From Candidatus Brocadiia bacterium (GTDB taxonomy: Bacteria > Planctomycetota > PUPC01): 44,844 bases of DNA. The stretch lies in contig JAUWIN010000008.1 of NCBI GenBank assembly GCA_030605345.1, forward strand, positions 1 through 44,844. Reading direction: 5' to 3'. Positions within the stretch are counted from its first letter, which is position 1. Each line of letters begins with the position of its first letter. Of the stretch, positions 16,707-24,503 are shown one piece after another. A program made the position numbers and the translations under genes. A model generated the notes under the pieces. That model was not told where the DNA came from, did no database searches, and saw nothing but the letters and a program-made list of their open reading frames with translations.

Positions 16707-17165
16707 ATGTTCAGCAGCGACAAAAAAGGGCAGGAATTTTTGAGTCAACTCGCCACCAAGTTGATGGCAAGCACCCAACAATTAACCCAAGCGGCACGAC
16801 GGCTCCAAATCGCGGAACTGACATACCGCCAGTACCTCGTCCGCCTGCGCCGACTCGACGAGCACGTGCGCAGCCTGATCAGCCTCTTGCAAGGCCCGGA
16901 GAAGCAACCGCCAGCCCCTGAGACCAACCCGGCGTTCTGCGAGCCGCCCCACGAAGAGCCGCCCAACGAGAACCCGCACAACGAAGAGCCGCGCAACGAG
17001 AAGCCGCCCAACAGAAAACTCCGCTACGCGGATTACATCGAGTTTTCCAACTACGCCGAACTCAAGAAGTTTGAGACCATGCCCAACATAACCGAGAAAG
17101 ACGTGGAGAACTGCGACGCCGACGCGCTGATGAGAAATCTCCTGAAAGAAGACAAACCGCAGTAA
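16707..17165 (+). CDS. Small hypothetical protein with a Pro/Glu/Asn-rich linker
   Basis: A 152-aa protein I do not recognise. Residues 1-65 are predicted helical (FLSQLATKLMASTQQLTQAARRL, then a Leu/Arg-rich segment). Residues 69-105 form a hydrophilic linker of imperfect 4-6-residue repeats of the type EPPNE/NPHNE/EPRNE/KPPN. Residues 106-152 form a charged C-terminal part with YADYIEFSNYAELKKFE. ATG 16707 has GAGAGG upstream at a good distance. No signal peptide, membrane helix or cysteine motif is visible. It stands alone between a possible structured RNA and murJ. The repeat array could arise by slippage; consistent codon use and the ribosome site favour a real gene. Confidence 0.6.
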   Translation: MFSSDKKGQEFLSQLATKLMASTQQLTQAARRLQIAELTYRQYLVRLRRLDEHVRSLISLLQGPEKQPPAPETNPAFCEPPHEEPPNENPHNEEPRNEKPPNRKLRYADYIEFSNYAELKKFETMPNITEKDVENCDADALMRNLLKEDKPQ

Positions 17166-17338
17166 GCACCGCGCTAACGCGCGCCGGCTGATTCCGCGCC
17201 GTCCATCCGCCACTTGTTATTTCCCTCTATACTCTCAAGCTGAAGGTTGATATTGTCGATATAGATAATGTCAGCCTTTTAGCTGTTTTTCGTGCCTGCC
17301 CGGCTGTTGGCTTTGCCGGTTCGAAGGTGAGGTGTGCA

Positions 17339-18913
17339 TTGTCAGAACCATCCTCCCCGCCGGGACGCATCGCGGCAAGTGCCCTGAAGTTGTTCACTGG
17401 GACGCTCGCCAGCCGGGTTCTCGGATTCATCCGGGTCGTGCTGATGGCGAGGTATTTCGGCGGCCGGGCCGCAATGGACATCTTCAACATAGCGTTCATG
17501 GTCCCAAACCTGTTCCGCAGGGTGCTTGGCGAGCAGGCGGTCGAGAGCGCCTTCTTGCCCACGTTCAGGTCACTCACGGCACGGGGGAACGTCCGCCAGG
17601 CTTGGCGGACCGCGTCCGTCGTCCTCAATTGGCTCATCATGGCGCTCTTAGTTGCGGCGACCGCTTGTTATCTGCTGGCGCCTTGGCTGGTCTCGTGGGT
17701 CCTGGCGCCAGGGTTCGACCCGGACACCGCCGGTCGGGCCGCCGACCTCGGCCGGTTGATGTGCCCGTTCATGGTGCTCATCGGCTTGGCGGCGTTCTGT
17801 GGCAGTTTGCTGCTGGCGCACGGCCAAGTGTGGGCCTATGGGCTGGCGCCGGCTCTGTTCAACGTCGGCTGGATCGCAACCATGGCCGCCTCGCACCGCC
17901 AGCTGGGCATTTACAGCCTGGGGCTCGGAGTGCTGATCGGCGGGGTGCTCCAGTTGGCAGCTTCAGTTATCGCACTCCTCTGGGGCCGACGGCGCGGCCG
18001 GGTCCGGGGCGGGTACAGGGCGAGCCATGGTCTGGCGGATGAGAGCGCCTCACGTGCTATGGGCTTGGCCGTTCCGGTGTGCGGGGCGGCGCTGATTGCA
18101 CGGTGCGCGTGGGTAGTTGACCGTTTTATCGCGTCTTATCTAGAGCAAGGGAGCATTGCGGCGCTGGGGTACGCGATGCCGCTGGTACTGGTACCGTTCG
18201 CTCTGTTCGGCCTTTCGATCGGGCGCGCTGCCTTGGCTCCGCTGAGCGAGGACGCCGCTTCCGGGGATGCTGAGCGGCTCCGGCACAGCTTGGAGAACAC
18301 CGTCTTACTGGGGCTGCTGTTTCTCATCCCTCTGACGGCCGGGACGGCGCTGCTCGCAACTCCGTTCGCCCAGCTCCTGCGGGGCGGGGAATTTGGCGAC
18401 GACGAAGTGCAGATGGCCGCCGCCGCGCTCCGCTATTACGCGCTCGGTCTGGCCGGTATGGGCATGGTCAGTATCCTTTCGCGGGCGATGTACGCGATGA
18501 AGGATACCTTCCGGCCACTGCTGGCCGCGTCCGCGGCGCTGGTCATCAATGCGATACTCAGCGCCGTGCTGGCGTTCACTCCGATGCGCCACGCCGGCAT
18601 CGCTCTGGCGACGTCTGTTGCGATGACGCTTCAGGCATTGTTCCTGTTCATCGTGGTCAGAAGAAAACTCCGTCGGTTGGGAGCGGGAGGGACTTTCGGC
18701 CGGCTGTGGAAACCTGCGGCGAAGATGTGCATTGCAACAGCCGTTATGTCGGCGACTGTGCCCATCCTGGTAGGGCTCAGCGGCTGCTATATCAATTCGC
18801 CCTCGTTTCCGGCTCGCCTTGTCGGGCTATTGATCCCCGCGTGCGGCGGTGCCGTGGTGTATGGGCTTGCGATACTCCTTCTGGACCGGCAAATAATGCG
18901 GCGGCTCCGGTAG
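17339..18913 (+). CDS. murJ: Lipid II flippase MurJ
   Basis: Flips the peptidoglycan precursor lipid II across the cytoplasmic membrane. The ~524-aa polytopic protein (about 14 helices) opens with ALKLFTGTLASRVLGFIRVVLMARYFG, then DIFNIAFMVPNLFRRVLGEQAVESAFLPTF, the classic MviN/MurJ N-terminal signature with conserved Arg residues. LLRGGEF and YYALGLAGMGMVSILSRAMYAMKDT follow in the second half. TTG 17339 is 6 nt after AGGTGAGG, which is a better ribosome site than that of GTG 17327, four codons upstream in frame; either is possible. Presence of MurJ argues that the organism makes peptidoglycan. Confidence 0.93.
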   Translation: MSEPSSPPGRIAASALKLFTGTLASRVLGFIRVVLMARYFGGRAAMDIFNIAFMVPNLFRRVLGEQAVESAFLPTFRSLTARGNVRQAWRTASVVLNWLIMALLVAATACYLLAPWLVSWVLAPGFDPDTAGRAADLGRLMCPFMVLIGLAAFCGSLLLAHGQVWAYGLAPALFNVGWIATMAASHRQLGIYSLGLGVLIGGVLQLAASVIALLWGRRRGRVRGGYRASHGLADESASRAMGLAVPVCGAALIARCAWVVDRFIASYLEQGSIAALGYAMPLVLVPFALFGLSIGRAALAPLSEDAASGDAERLRHSLENTVLLGLLFLIPLTAGTALLATPFAQLLRGGEFGDDEVQMAAAALRYYALGLAGMGMVSILSRAMYAMKDTFRPLLAASAALVINAILSAVLAFTPMRHAGIALATSVAMTLQALFLFIVVRRKLRRLGAGGTFGRLWKPAAKMCIATAVMSATVPILVGLSGCYINSPSFPARLVGLLIPACGGAVVYGLAILLLDRQIMRRLR

Positions 18914-18957
18914 AGTTCCGCGATTGAGCCGCGGCCGCCAGAATCAACACCGGAGTT

Positions 18958-18976
18958 GCAGGTATGATGTACCTGC
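18958..18976 (+). terminator. Hairpin downstream of murJ
   Basis: GCAGGT (18958-18963), 7-nt loop, ACCTGC (18971-18976), 45 bp after the murJ stop. There is no T-run. The same 6-bp pair is used in the rpsA leader stem, which may be coincidence. Confidence 0.35.
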
Positions 18977-19005
18977 GCAGTTCCAATTAGGGACCCTTTG
19001 GCTCC

Positions 19006-19033
19006 TTGACTATTGGTCAAGTTCGGTTATTAT
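19006..19033 (+). promoter_or_regulatory. rpsA promoter with palindromic -35
   Basis: TTGACT (19006-19011), 16-bp spacer, TATTAT (19028-19033). The -35 lies inside the inverted repeat CTTGAC-tattg-GTCAAG (19005-19021), which could be a protein-binding site. Confidence 0.65.
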
Positions 19034-19063
19034 AGGTTGGTAATAGGCAGTTCAAGGTGAGCG

Positions 19064-19123
19064 CCTGCGTGCCGCGCAGGTGGTGTATCTTCCGTAGTGG
19101 AAGACCTGCCGTGCGCGTTTTTT
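19064..19123 (+). promoter_or_regulatory. Terminator-like leader structure of rpsA (possible attenuator)
   Basis: Between promoter and gene, CTTCC-gtagt-GGAAG (19089-19103) is extended by GCAGGT (19076-19081) with ACCTGC (19104-19109) and followed, after CGTGCGCG, by TTTTTT (19118-19123), like an intrinsic terminator. An upstream stem CCTGCG/CGCAGG (19064-19080) shares bases with the GCAGGT arm, so the two stems exclude each other. That is the logic of an attenuator; S1 autoregulation would be one possibility. Confidence 0.5.
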
Positions 19124-19154
19124 GGTCAGTATTGAAGGTTAGAAAGCTTTTCTT

Positions 19155-20981
19155 ATGACTATGAACAAGGATCTAATCAAGGAACTGGACAGTGACAAAG
19201 AAGCAATCGACGTGGAGGTCCAGGCGGTTTTCTCAGGCGTACATGAAACCGAGGGCGGCGAGGAAAAACTGTATGAAGACTCTATGCAGCATTTTGGAGT
19301 CAACAGAATCATCGATGGCAAGGTAATTAATGTGCACGGGGACGATGTGGTTGTGGACGTGGGGTACAAGTCGGAGGGGATTGTTGCAGCCTCGGAGTTC
19401 ACGGAGGGGGTGCCTTCGGTTGGCGACCACGTCGAAGTGCTGCTCGAGGCGGTGGAGGACGAGTCTGGCTTGGTGGCGCTGTCGAAGCGTAAGGCGGACC
19501 GCATCCGCGGCTGGGAACGGGTAACGGAGACGCACGCGGAGGGGGACGTGGTCAAGGGCCGGGTAATGCGAAAGATCAAGGGCGGACTGCTGGTGGACAT
19601 CGACGTGCCCGTGTTCCTGCCCGCCTCACAGGTCTCCATCAGGCGCTCCGGAGACATCGGCCGCTACATCGGCCAGGTCATTGACTGCAAGATCATCAAG
19701 ATCGACACGGGCCGGCGCAACATTGTCGTCTCCCGGCGCCGGGTGATCGAAGAGAAGCGCGAGGAGATGAAGCAGGAATTGATGAAGGAAATCGAGGTCG
19801 GCCAGTTGCGCAAGGGCGTGGTGAAGAATATCACCGATTTCGGCGCCTTTGTCGACCTGGGCGGCATCGACGGGCTGCTCCACATCACCGACATGCGTTG
19901 GGGCCGCATCAGCCACCCGTCCGAGATGGTTGCCATCGACGAAGAGATCGAAGTGATGATCCTCAATATCGACACGGACCGCGAGCGGATATCGCTGGGG
20001 CTCAAGCAGAAGGAGCCCAGCCCATGGGACAATGTGGAGGAGAAATACCCCGTCGGCAGCAAGACACGCGGCCAAGTGGTAAACGTAATGAGTTACGGCG
20101 CATTCGTCAAACTCGAAGAAGGGGTGGAAGGCCTGGTGCACATTTCTGAGATGTCGTGGACGCGCCGGATCGCGCAACCGTCCGAGGTCGTGGCCATCGG
20201 CGACATGGTCGATGTGGTAGTCTTGGACATCAACAAGCAGAAGGAGGAGATTTCGCTGGGAATGAAGCAGACGGAGATCAACCCTTGGACACTGGTCGCG
20301 GAAAAATACCCCAAGGGAACCGTCATCAAGGGCCGCGTGCGCAACATGACTAACTACGGCGCGTTCATTGAGATCGAAGAGGGGATAGACGGCCTGCTCC
20401 ACGTGTCGGACATCTCGTGGACGAAAAAGATCAATCATCCCTCCGAAATCCTCAAGAAAGGCGAGAAGACCGAGGCCATCGTCCTTTCTGTGGACCAGGA
20501 AAAGAAGCGGGTGGCGCTGGGGATGAAGCAATTGACCCCAGCCCCGTGGCTCGACCGCATCCCGGCGAAGTACGTCGCTGGCAGTACGCTCAAGGGCAAG
20601 GCCACAAAGGTAACCAACTTCGGCGTCTTCGTCGAACTGGAGGACGGCCTAGAGGGCCTGCTGCATGTCTCCGAGTTAGCCGAGGAAAGAGTGGAGTCGC
20701 CCGAGGACCTGGTCAAAGAGGGAGACGAGGTCGAGGTCCGAATCCTCCGGGTGGACCCCCAGGAGCGGAAAATCGCGCTGAGTATGAAGGAGCCACAGGT
20801 AACCGAGTCAGCAGAAGACCAAGAGCGGCGGCAAACCGAGGAATCGGCCCCCGGTGACGCCAAGGATTCGGAGTTCGGGCAGACCGTACTCCCCACCGAC
20901 GAGGAAACCCCCGACCAAGAAACCAGCCACCAAGACGAAACTCAAACCGGGGAAGAAAAGCCGCAACCTCCCGAGTCATAA
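19155..20981 (+). CDS. rpsA: 30S ribosomal protein S1
   Basis: Ribosomal protein that binds mRNA and helps initiation. The 608-aa protein has six S1 (OB-fold) repeats at roughly 50-113, 130-197, 216-285, 301-372, 387-459 and 474-543. The later ones carry the characteristic TDFGAFVDLGGIDGLLHITDM or YGAFIEIEEGIDGLLHVSDISW pattern. The tail (about 555-608) is very acidic and Pro/Thr/Glu-rich. ATG 19155 is taken as start; ATG 19161 is two codons later. No good Shine-Dalgarno is visible, which is common for S1 genes. It is transcribed from its own promoter through a hairpin-rich leader. Confidence 0.95.
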   Translation: MTMNKDLIKELDSDKEAIDVEVQAVFSGVHETEGGEEKLYEDSMQHFGVNRIIDGKVINVHGDDVVVDVGYKSEGIVAASEFTEGVPSVGDHVEVLLEAVEDESGLVALSKRKADRIRGWERVTETHAEGDVVKGRVMRKIKGGLLVDIDVPVFLPASQVSIRRSGDIGRYIGQVIDCKIIKIDTGRRNIVVSRRRVIEEKREEMKQELMKEIEVGQLRKGVVKNITDFGAFVDLGGIDGLLHITDMRWGRISHPSEMVAIDEEIEVMILNIDTDRERISLGLKQKEPSPWDNVEEKYPVGSKTRGQVVNVMSYGAFVKLEEGVEGLVHISEMSWTRRIAQPSEVVAIGDMVDVVVLDINKQKEEISLGMKQTEINPWTLVAEKYPKGTVIKGRVRNMTNYGAFIEIEEGIDGLLHVSDISWTKKINHPSEILKKGEKTEAIVLSVDQEKKRVALGMKQLTPAPWLDRIPAKYVAGSTLKGKATKVTNFGVFVELEDGLEGLLHVSELAEERVESPEDLVKEGDEVEVRILRVDPQERKIALSMKEPQVTESAEDQERRQTEESAPGDAKDSEFGQTVLPTDEETPDQETSHQDETQTGEEKPQPPES

Positions 20982-21102
20982 CGACGACATACCGTCCTGC
21001 CGGCCGAGACCTGGCTTGGGAGCCGGGCGCCAGATGAGTTTCGTTATGCGGCTTCAGACCTCCCCCGTACCATTGCTGTGAATCTTCAATTGGCAGTCGT
21101 GT

Positions 21103-21131
21103 TTGACGCAAGCCCAGCCGGGCGGTATAAT
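21103..21131 (+). promoter_or_regulatory. Consensus sigma70 promoter for the HU gene
   Basis: TTGACG (21103-21108), 17-bp spacer, TATAAT (21126-21131). The predicted leader is about 65 nt and ends with GGAGGGG before the start at 21202. Confidence 0.75.
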
Positions 21132-21201
21132 TAGTTGAAGTACATGGACTTGAGATAGCGGTAGTTCTCATCTTGCCGCCGTCTTTTTCTGGAGGGGTCA
21201 T

Positions 21202-21522
21202 ATGGCTACCGTGACCAAGAAGGACTTGGTATGTGCCCTGGCTGAGAAGTGCAACTGCCAGCAGAACGACGCCCAAGACGCCGTGCAGTGTTTTCTTGAC
21301 CAGATCATCGACCAGTTGAGCGCCGGCAACAGGATCGAGTTGAGGGAGTTCGGTGTCTTCGAGACCCGAACCCGCAATGCTCACAAGGCCAGGAACCCAC
21401 GCAGCAAGGAGACGGTGGACGTTCCGGCGCGCGCGCGTGTCAAGTTTAAGCCCGGCTGCGCGATGAAGGAAAAAGTCCAGGTCTTGGTACAGGGCGCGTC
21501 CGTTCAGCCGCCGCCTGGCTAG
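21202..21522 (+). CDS. HU/IHF-family nucleoid DNA-binding protein
   Basis: Small dimeric DNA-bending protein of the nucleoid. The 106-aa product has the family layout: helical N-terminus (TKKDLVCALAEKCNC, AVQCFLDQIIDQLSAG), the GNRIELREFGVFETR strand turn, then a basic arm with KARNPRSKETVDVPARARVKFKPG. The arm's RNP is the minor-groove tip. The C-terminal extension after FKPG is about 15 residues longer than in a standard 90-aa HU. GGAGGGG precedes ATG 21202. Whether it is HU or an IHF subunit cannot be decided, so no symbol is given. Confidence 0.93.
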   Translation: MATVTKKDLVCALAEKCNCQQNDAQDAVQCFLDQIIDQLSAGNRIELREFGVFETRTRNAHKARNPRSKETVDVPARARVKFKPGCAMKEKVQVLVQGASVQPPPG

Positions 21523-21610
21523 GTGTCGGTGGTTCGTCTCTGGCGAATGCCTCATCGCCTCGGACCGAAGCCTTGGTGTCGGGCAGGATCTCGCTGGCCG
21601 TCCCCGCTGT

Positions 21611-21639
21611 TTGACTTCGCATCCCCACCGGTTTATAAT
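21611..21639 (+). promoter_or_regulatory. Consensus sigma70 promoter for hflX (leaderless)
   Basis: TTGACT (21611-21616), 17-bp spacer, TATAAT (21634-21639). The ATG of hflX at 21648 is only 9 bases past the end of the -10, so transcription should start at or within 1-2 nt of the start codon. Confidence 0.75.
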
Positions 21640-21647
21640 TTAGATCG

Positions 21648-22934
21648 ATGGCAGAATTGACCCCCGGCAAGCGGGCCCGGCGCAAGGAACGCGCCATACT
21701 ACTCGGCCTGATAACGTCCGGCTCGGCGGCCGATAACGAGTCCCCTCTGGACGAACTCCGCCAATTGGCCCAAACCGCCGGCGCCGAAGTAGCTGCACCC
21801 GCAACTCAGCGCGGCACCCATTTCAACGCCTCCACATATATTGGGTCCGGCAAGGCAAAAGAAGTCCGGCACCTCATCGCGGAAACAGACGCCGACACGG
21901 TCATCTGCGACCACGACCTGACGCCGGCGCAGATCCGAAACCTGGAGGAACTGCTCGACACCAAGGTGGTTGACCGCAGCGAACTCATCCTCGATATTTT
22001 TGCCGCACACGCTCGCACCAAACAAGCCAAGTTGCAGGTCGAACTCGCCCAACTGGAATATACGTATCCCCGCCTGACGGGAATGTGGGCGCACTTCGAG
22101 CGGTTGGAGGGTGCCATCGGTACCCGTGGCCCCGGCGAACAACAGCTCGAAACCGACCGCAGGCTGGTCAGGAAGCGAGCCGGCAAACTGAAGAGCGAAC
22201 TCAAGAATATCCAGAAACGAATCGAACGCGAGGTCGAAGCGCGGCACACCGCCTTTACCGTCTCTCTCGTGGGATATACAAACGCCGGCAAGTCCACCCT
22301 GATGAACGCCCTCACCGGTACCCACGTCCGTGTGGAAGACCAGCTCTTCGCCACCCTCGACACCAAGTCTGCCAGGTGGGAAGTACAGAAAAACCGGTTC
22401 GCGGTTCTCAGCGACACCATCGGCTTCATCCGTCGCCTGCCACATCACCTCATAGCATCCTTCCACGCCACCCTGGAGGACGCGACTCAGGCCGACCTGC
22501 TCATACACGTGGCCGATGCAAGCCACCCCCATTGCGAGGAACAGATGCAAAGCGTGAAGAACGTGCTGGCCCAGATCGGCTGCGCCGAGCGCCCGGTCCT
22601 CACTGTGCTCAACAAAACCGACGTAGTGAACAACGAGGCGAGGCTGCTGATACTGAAGAACCAAAGCCCAGAGCATATACTAATCTCAGCGCTCAACCGG
22701 CAGGGTCTCGAGGAGGTCTCCCAGTGGGTCGCGGCGCAGATGTCGAAGCGCTTCGTCGAAGTCAGGGTCTGGTCCAGCCCCGGCGACGGCAGGCTCATTA
22801 GTTTCCTGCGAGGGAACGCCCAAGTCCTCGACGAAACCCAACGCGATGGCAACATCCTGTTTGGCGCCTTGATGGATCGTCAACTGCTCGGACGACTGCG
22901 CGCGATGACCGAGTCGGTAGAGGTCAGGGACTGA
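21648..22934 (+). CDS. hflX: Ribosome-associated GTPase HflX
   Basis: GTPase that splits stalled ribosomes. The 428-aa protein has the N-terminal HflX domain (THFNASTYIGSGKAKEV, VICDHDLTPAQIRNLE, VVDRSELILDIFAAHA), the GTRGPGEQQLETDRR linker signature (158-172) and a G domain. The G domain shows GYTNAGKST (209-217), DTIGFIRRLPHHLI and NKTD, and a C-terminal domain follows. All catalytic motifs are intact. There is no Shine-Dalgarno; the promoter geometry implies a leaderless mRNA. It is followed 125 bp later by the maturase-like gene, apparently as a separate unit. Confidence 0.95.
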   Translation: MAELTPGKRARRKERAILLGLITSGSAADNESPLDELRQLAQTAGAEVAAPATQRGTHFNASTYIGSGKAKEVRHLIAETDADTVICDHDLTPAQIRNLEELLDTKVVDRSELILDIFAAHARTKQAKLQVELAQLEYTYPRLTGMWAHFERLEGAIGTRGPGEQQLETDRRLVRKRAGKLKSELKNIQKRIEREVEARHTAFTVSLVGYTNAGKSTLMNALTGTHVRVEDQLFATLDTKSARWEVQKNRFAVLSDTIGFIRRLPHHLIASFHATLEDATQADLLIHVADASHPHCEEQMQSVKNVLAQIGCAERPVLTVLNKTDVVNNEARLLILKNQSPEHILISALNRQGLEEVSQWVAAQMSKRFVEVRVWSSPGDGRLISFLRGNAQVLDETQRDGNILFGALMDRQLLGRLRAMTESVEVRD

Positions 22935-23059
22935 TAAGAAAGCGGCTTGCCTGACTTTCCTCGCCGTGTTCGGGTTTTTGCCGCCTGAGGTGTCACAGGC
23001 CGGGCAGGTCAAATCTGCTCCTTCCTGTGTCGCCCCGTGTTGTGGTGGCGGGGAAAAGG

Positions 23060-24160
23060 ATGCGCCAATTCCAACTGCTCATAAAGCCTGTCGGTGACCG
23101 TTGCAACCTGCGCTGCAAGTATTGCTTCTACCTGGGGACTGAGGAACGGTTCGACGGTCACCTCGACCCGCAAAAACGCGCCGCCGACGTCATGGACGAC
23201 GACATCCTGGAAAAAATGGCGGCTGAGTTTCTTTCGTATCGCATGCCGCAATCGATCTTCTGCTGGCAGGGCGGCGAGCCGACCCTCGCCGGCCTGGATT
23301 TCTTCAGGCGCGTTGTTGAGTTCCAGACCAAACACGGCGGCCGCGGTCAGGTCGTTGGCAACGCCTTTCAGACCAACGGCGTGCTGATCGACCGCCGGTG
23401 GGCAAGGTTCCTGGCCGAATACAAGTTCCTCGTCGGCCTCTCCATCGACGGGCCCCGCGATATACATCAAACCATGCGTGGCAACTCCTTCGACGCAGCA
23501 ATGCGCGCCGCACAACTCTTCAGGCAGTTCGGCGTCGAGTTCAACGTCCTGTCTGTTGTCAGCCAGGCCAACGTCGGCCGCGCCGCTGAGGTCTATCGCT
23601 GGTTTGTCAGCCGGGGCTTCAACAATCTCCAGTTCATTCCCTGCCGCGAACTACGCGACGACGGCAGCCTGACCGCGGAAAGCATCACCGGCGAGCAGTT
23701 CGGCGATTTCCTCATCGCCATATTCGATGAGTGGTGGAAAGATGACGTTCGCAAAGTGTCCGAGCGCAACATCGACAGTGCCATTGCCTGTTACGTGACC
23801 GGCCAGCCAACCACGTGTACGTACCACGCGCGGTGCAGCGACTACCTGATGATTGAACGGGCCGGCGAGGTGTTCCCCTGCGACTTCTTCGGCCGGCCCG
23901 AATGGCTGTTGGGGTACATCGGCGAGCGCCCGTTGAAGCAGTATCTCGAAAACGTGCGGGAGGAGAAATTCGGGAAACTCAAGCTGCAAGTCCCAGCGGA
24001 ATGCCGCGAGTGTGAGTGGTGGCAGATGTGCCACGGAGGCTGTCCGCGCGACCGCGCGCCTGACGGCCGAAGCCACTACTGCGAGGGCTACAAAAAATTC
24101 TTCGCCGCCACCGCGGCCCGCCTCAAACAACTCGCCGCGAGTCTCAGAATGAACAAATAG
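23060..24160 (+). CDS. Radical SAM anaerobic sulfatase-maturase family protein
   Basis: Family members oxidise a Cys or Ser of type I sulfatases to formylglycine, using SAM and [4Fe-4S] clusters. The 366-aa protein has the CX3CX2C motif CNLRCKYC (residues 15-22), WQGGEPTLAG and a SPASM-like C-terminal Cys set (CTYHARC, FPCDFFG, CRECEWWQMCHGGCPRDR, HYCEGY). ATG 23060 is preferred because the family begins about 14 residues before the first Cys; GTG 23027 would add 11. The nearest sulfatase-like gene in the window (30604-32013) has Thr at the modified position, so this enzyme must serve another substrate if it is a true maturase. Confidence 0.88.
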   Translation: MRQFQLLIKPVGDRCNLRCKYCFYLGTEERFDGHLDPQKRAADVMDDDILEKMAAEFLSYRMPQSIFCWQGGEPTLAGLDFFRRVVEFQTKHGGRGQVVGNAFQTNGVLIDRRWARFLAEYKFLVGLSIDGPRDIHQTMRGNSFDAAMRAAQLFRQFGVEFNVLSVVSQANVGRAAEVYRWFVSRGFNNLQFIPCRELRDDGSLTAESITGEQFGDFLIAIFDEWWKDDVRKVSERNIDSAIACYVTGQPTTCTYHARCSDYLMIERAGEVFPCDFFGRPEWLLGYIGERPLKQYLENVREEKFGKLKLQVPAECRECEWWQMCHGGCPRDRAPDGRSHYCEGYKKFFAATAARLKQLAASLRMNK

Positions 24161-24503
24161 CCCCGCCTCGTACGCGCCGCCAGACACAGCGACACGTGCT
24201 TGTGACCGCGCACGCACCGGCGGTCCGCCTTCCCACACACGCGTGCCATGCGGACCAAGCTCCCCCGAAGCAACGGCCAACCGTGGAACAACTGCGGCAG
24301 GCGCGAGCGGGCCTCACGCTGCCGCGCTTGCCGCCCTTCAAAAACTCAAGTTGCGGAATTGCTGGGCCGAGTCGATAGTCCGAATACCGGGCATTTGAGA
24401 GACGCAGTACTCGGACAAGAGGTAATTGATGCAGCTCTGACGCCGATCTGCAAGCCCGTGATGGGAATATCGACTCCAACGGGACTTACGGCCTATTTCG
24501 GGG
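24161..24503. other. 343-bp intergenic stretch between convergent genes
   Basis: Lies between the 3' ends of the maturase-like gene (+) and the DUF3160 gene (-). The open frames here are short, Arg/Cys/Ser-rich and resemble no family I know. No tRNA, hairpin with T-run or repeat was recognised. It may be decayed sequence. Confidence 0.5.

Noticed and set aside
16725-17010. CRISPR-like array in the repetitive part of the small hypothetical gene
   Set aside because: The repeats are short, in frame, imperfect and without unique spacers of constant length.
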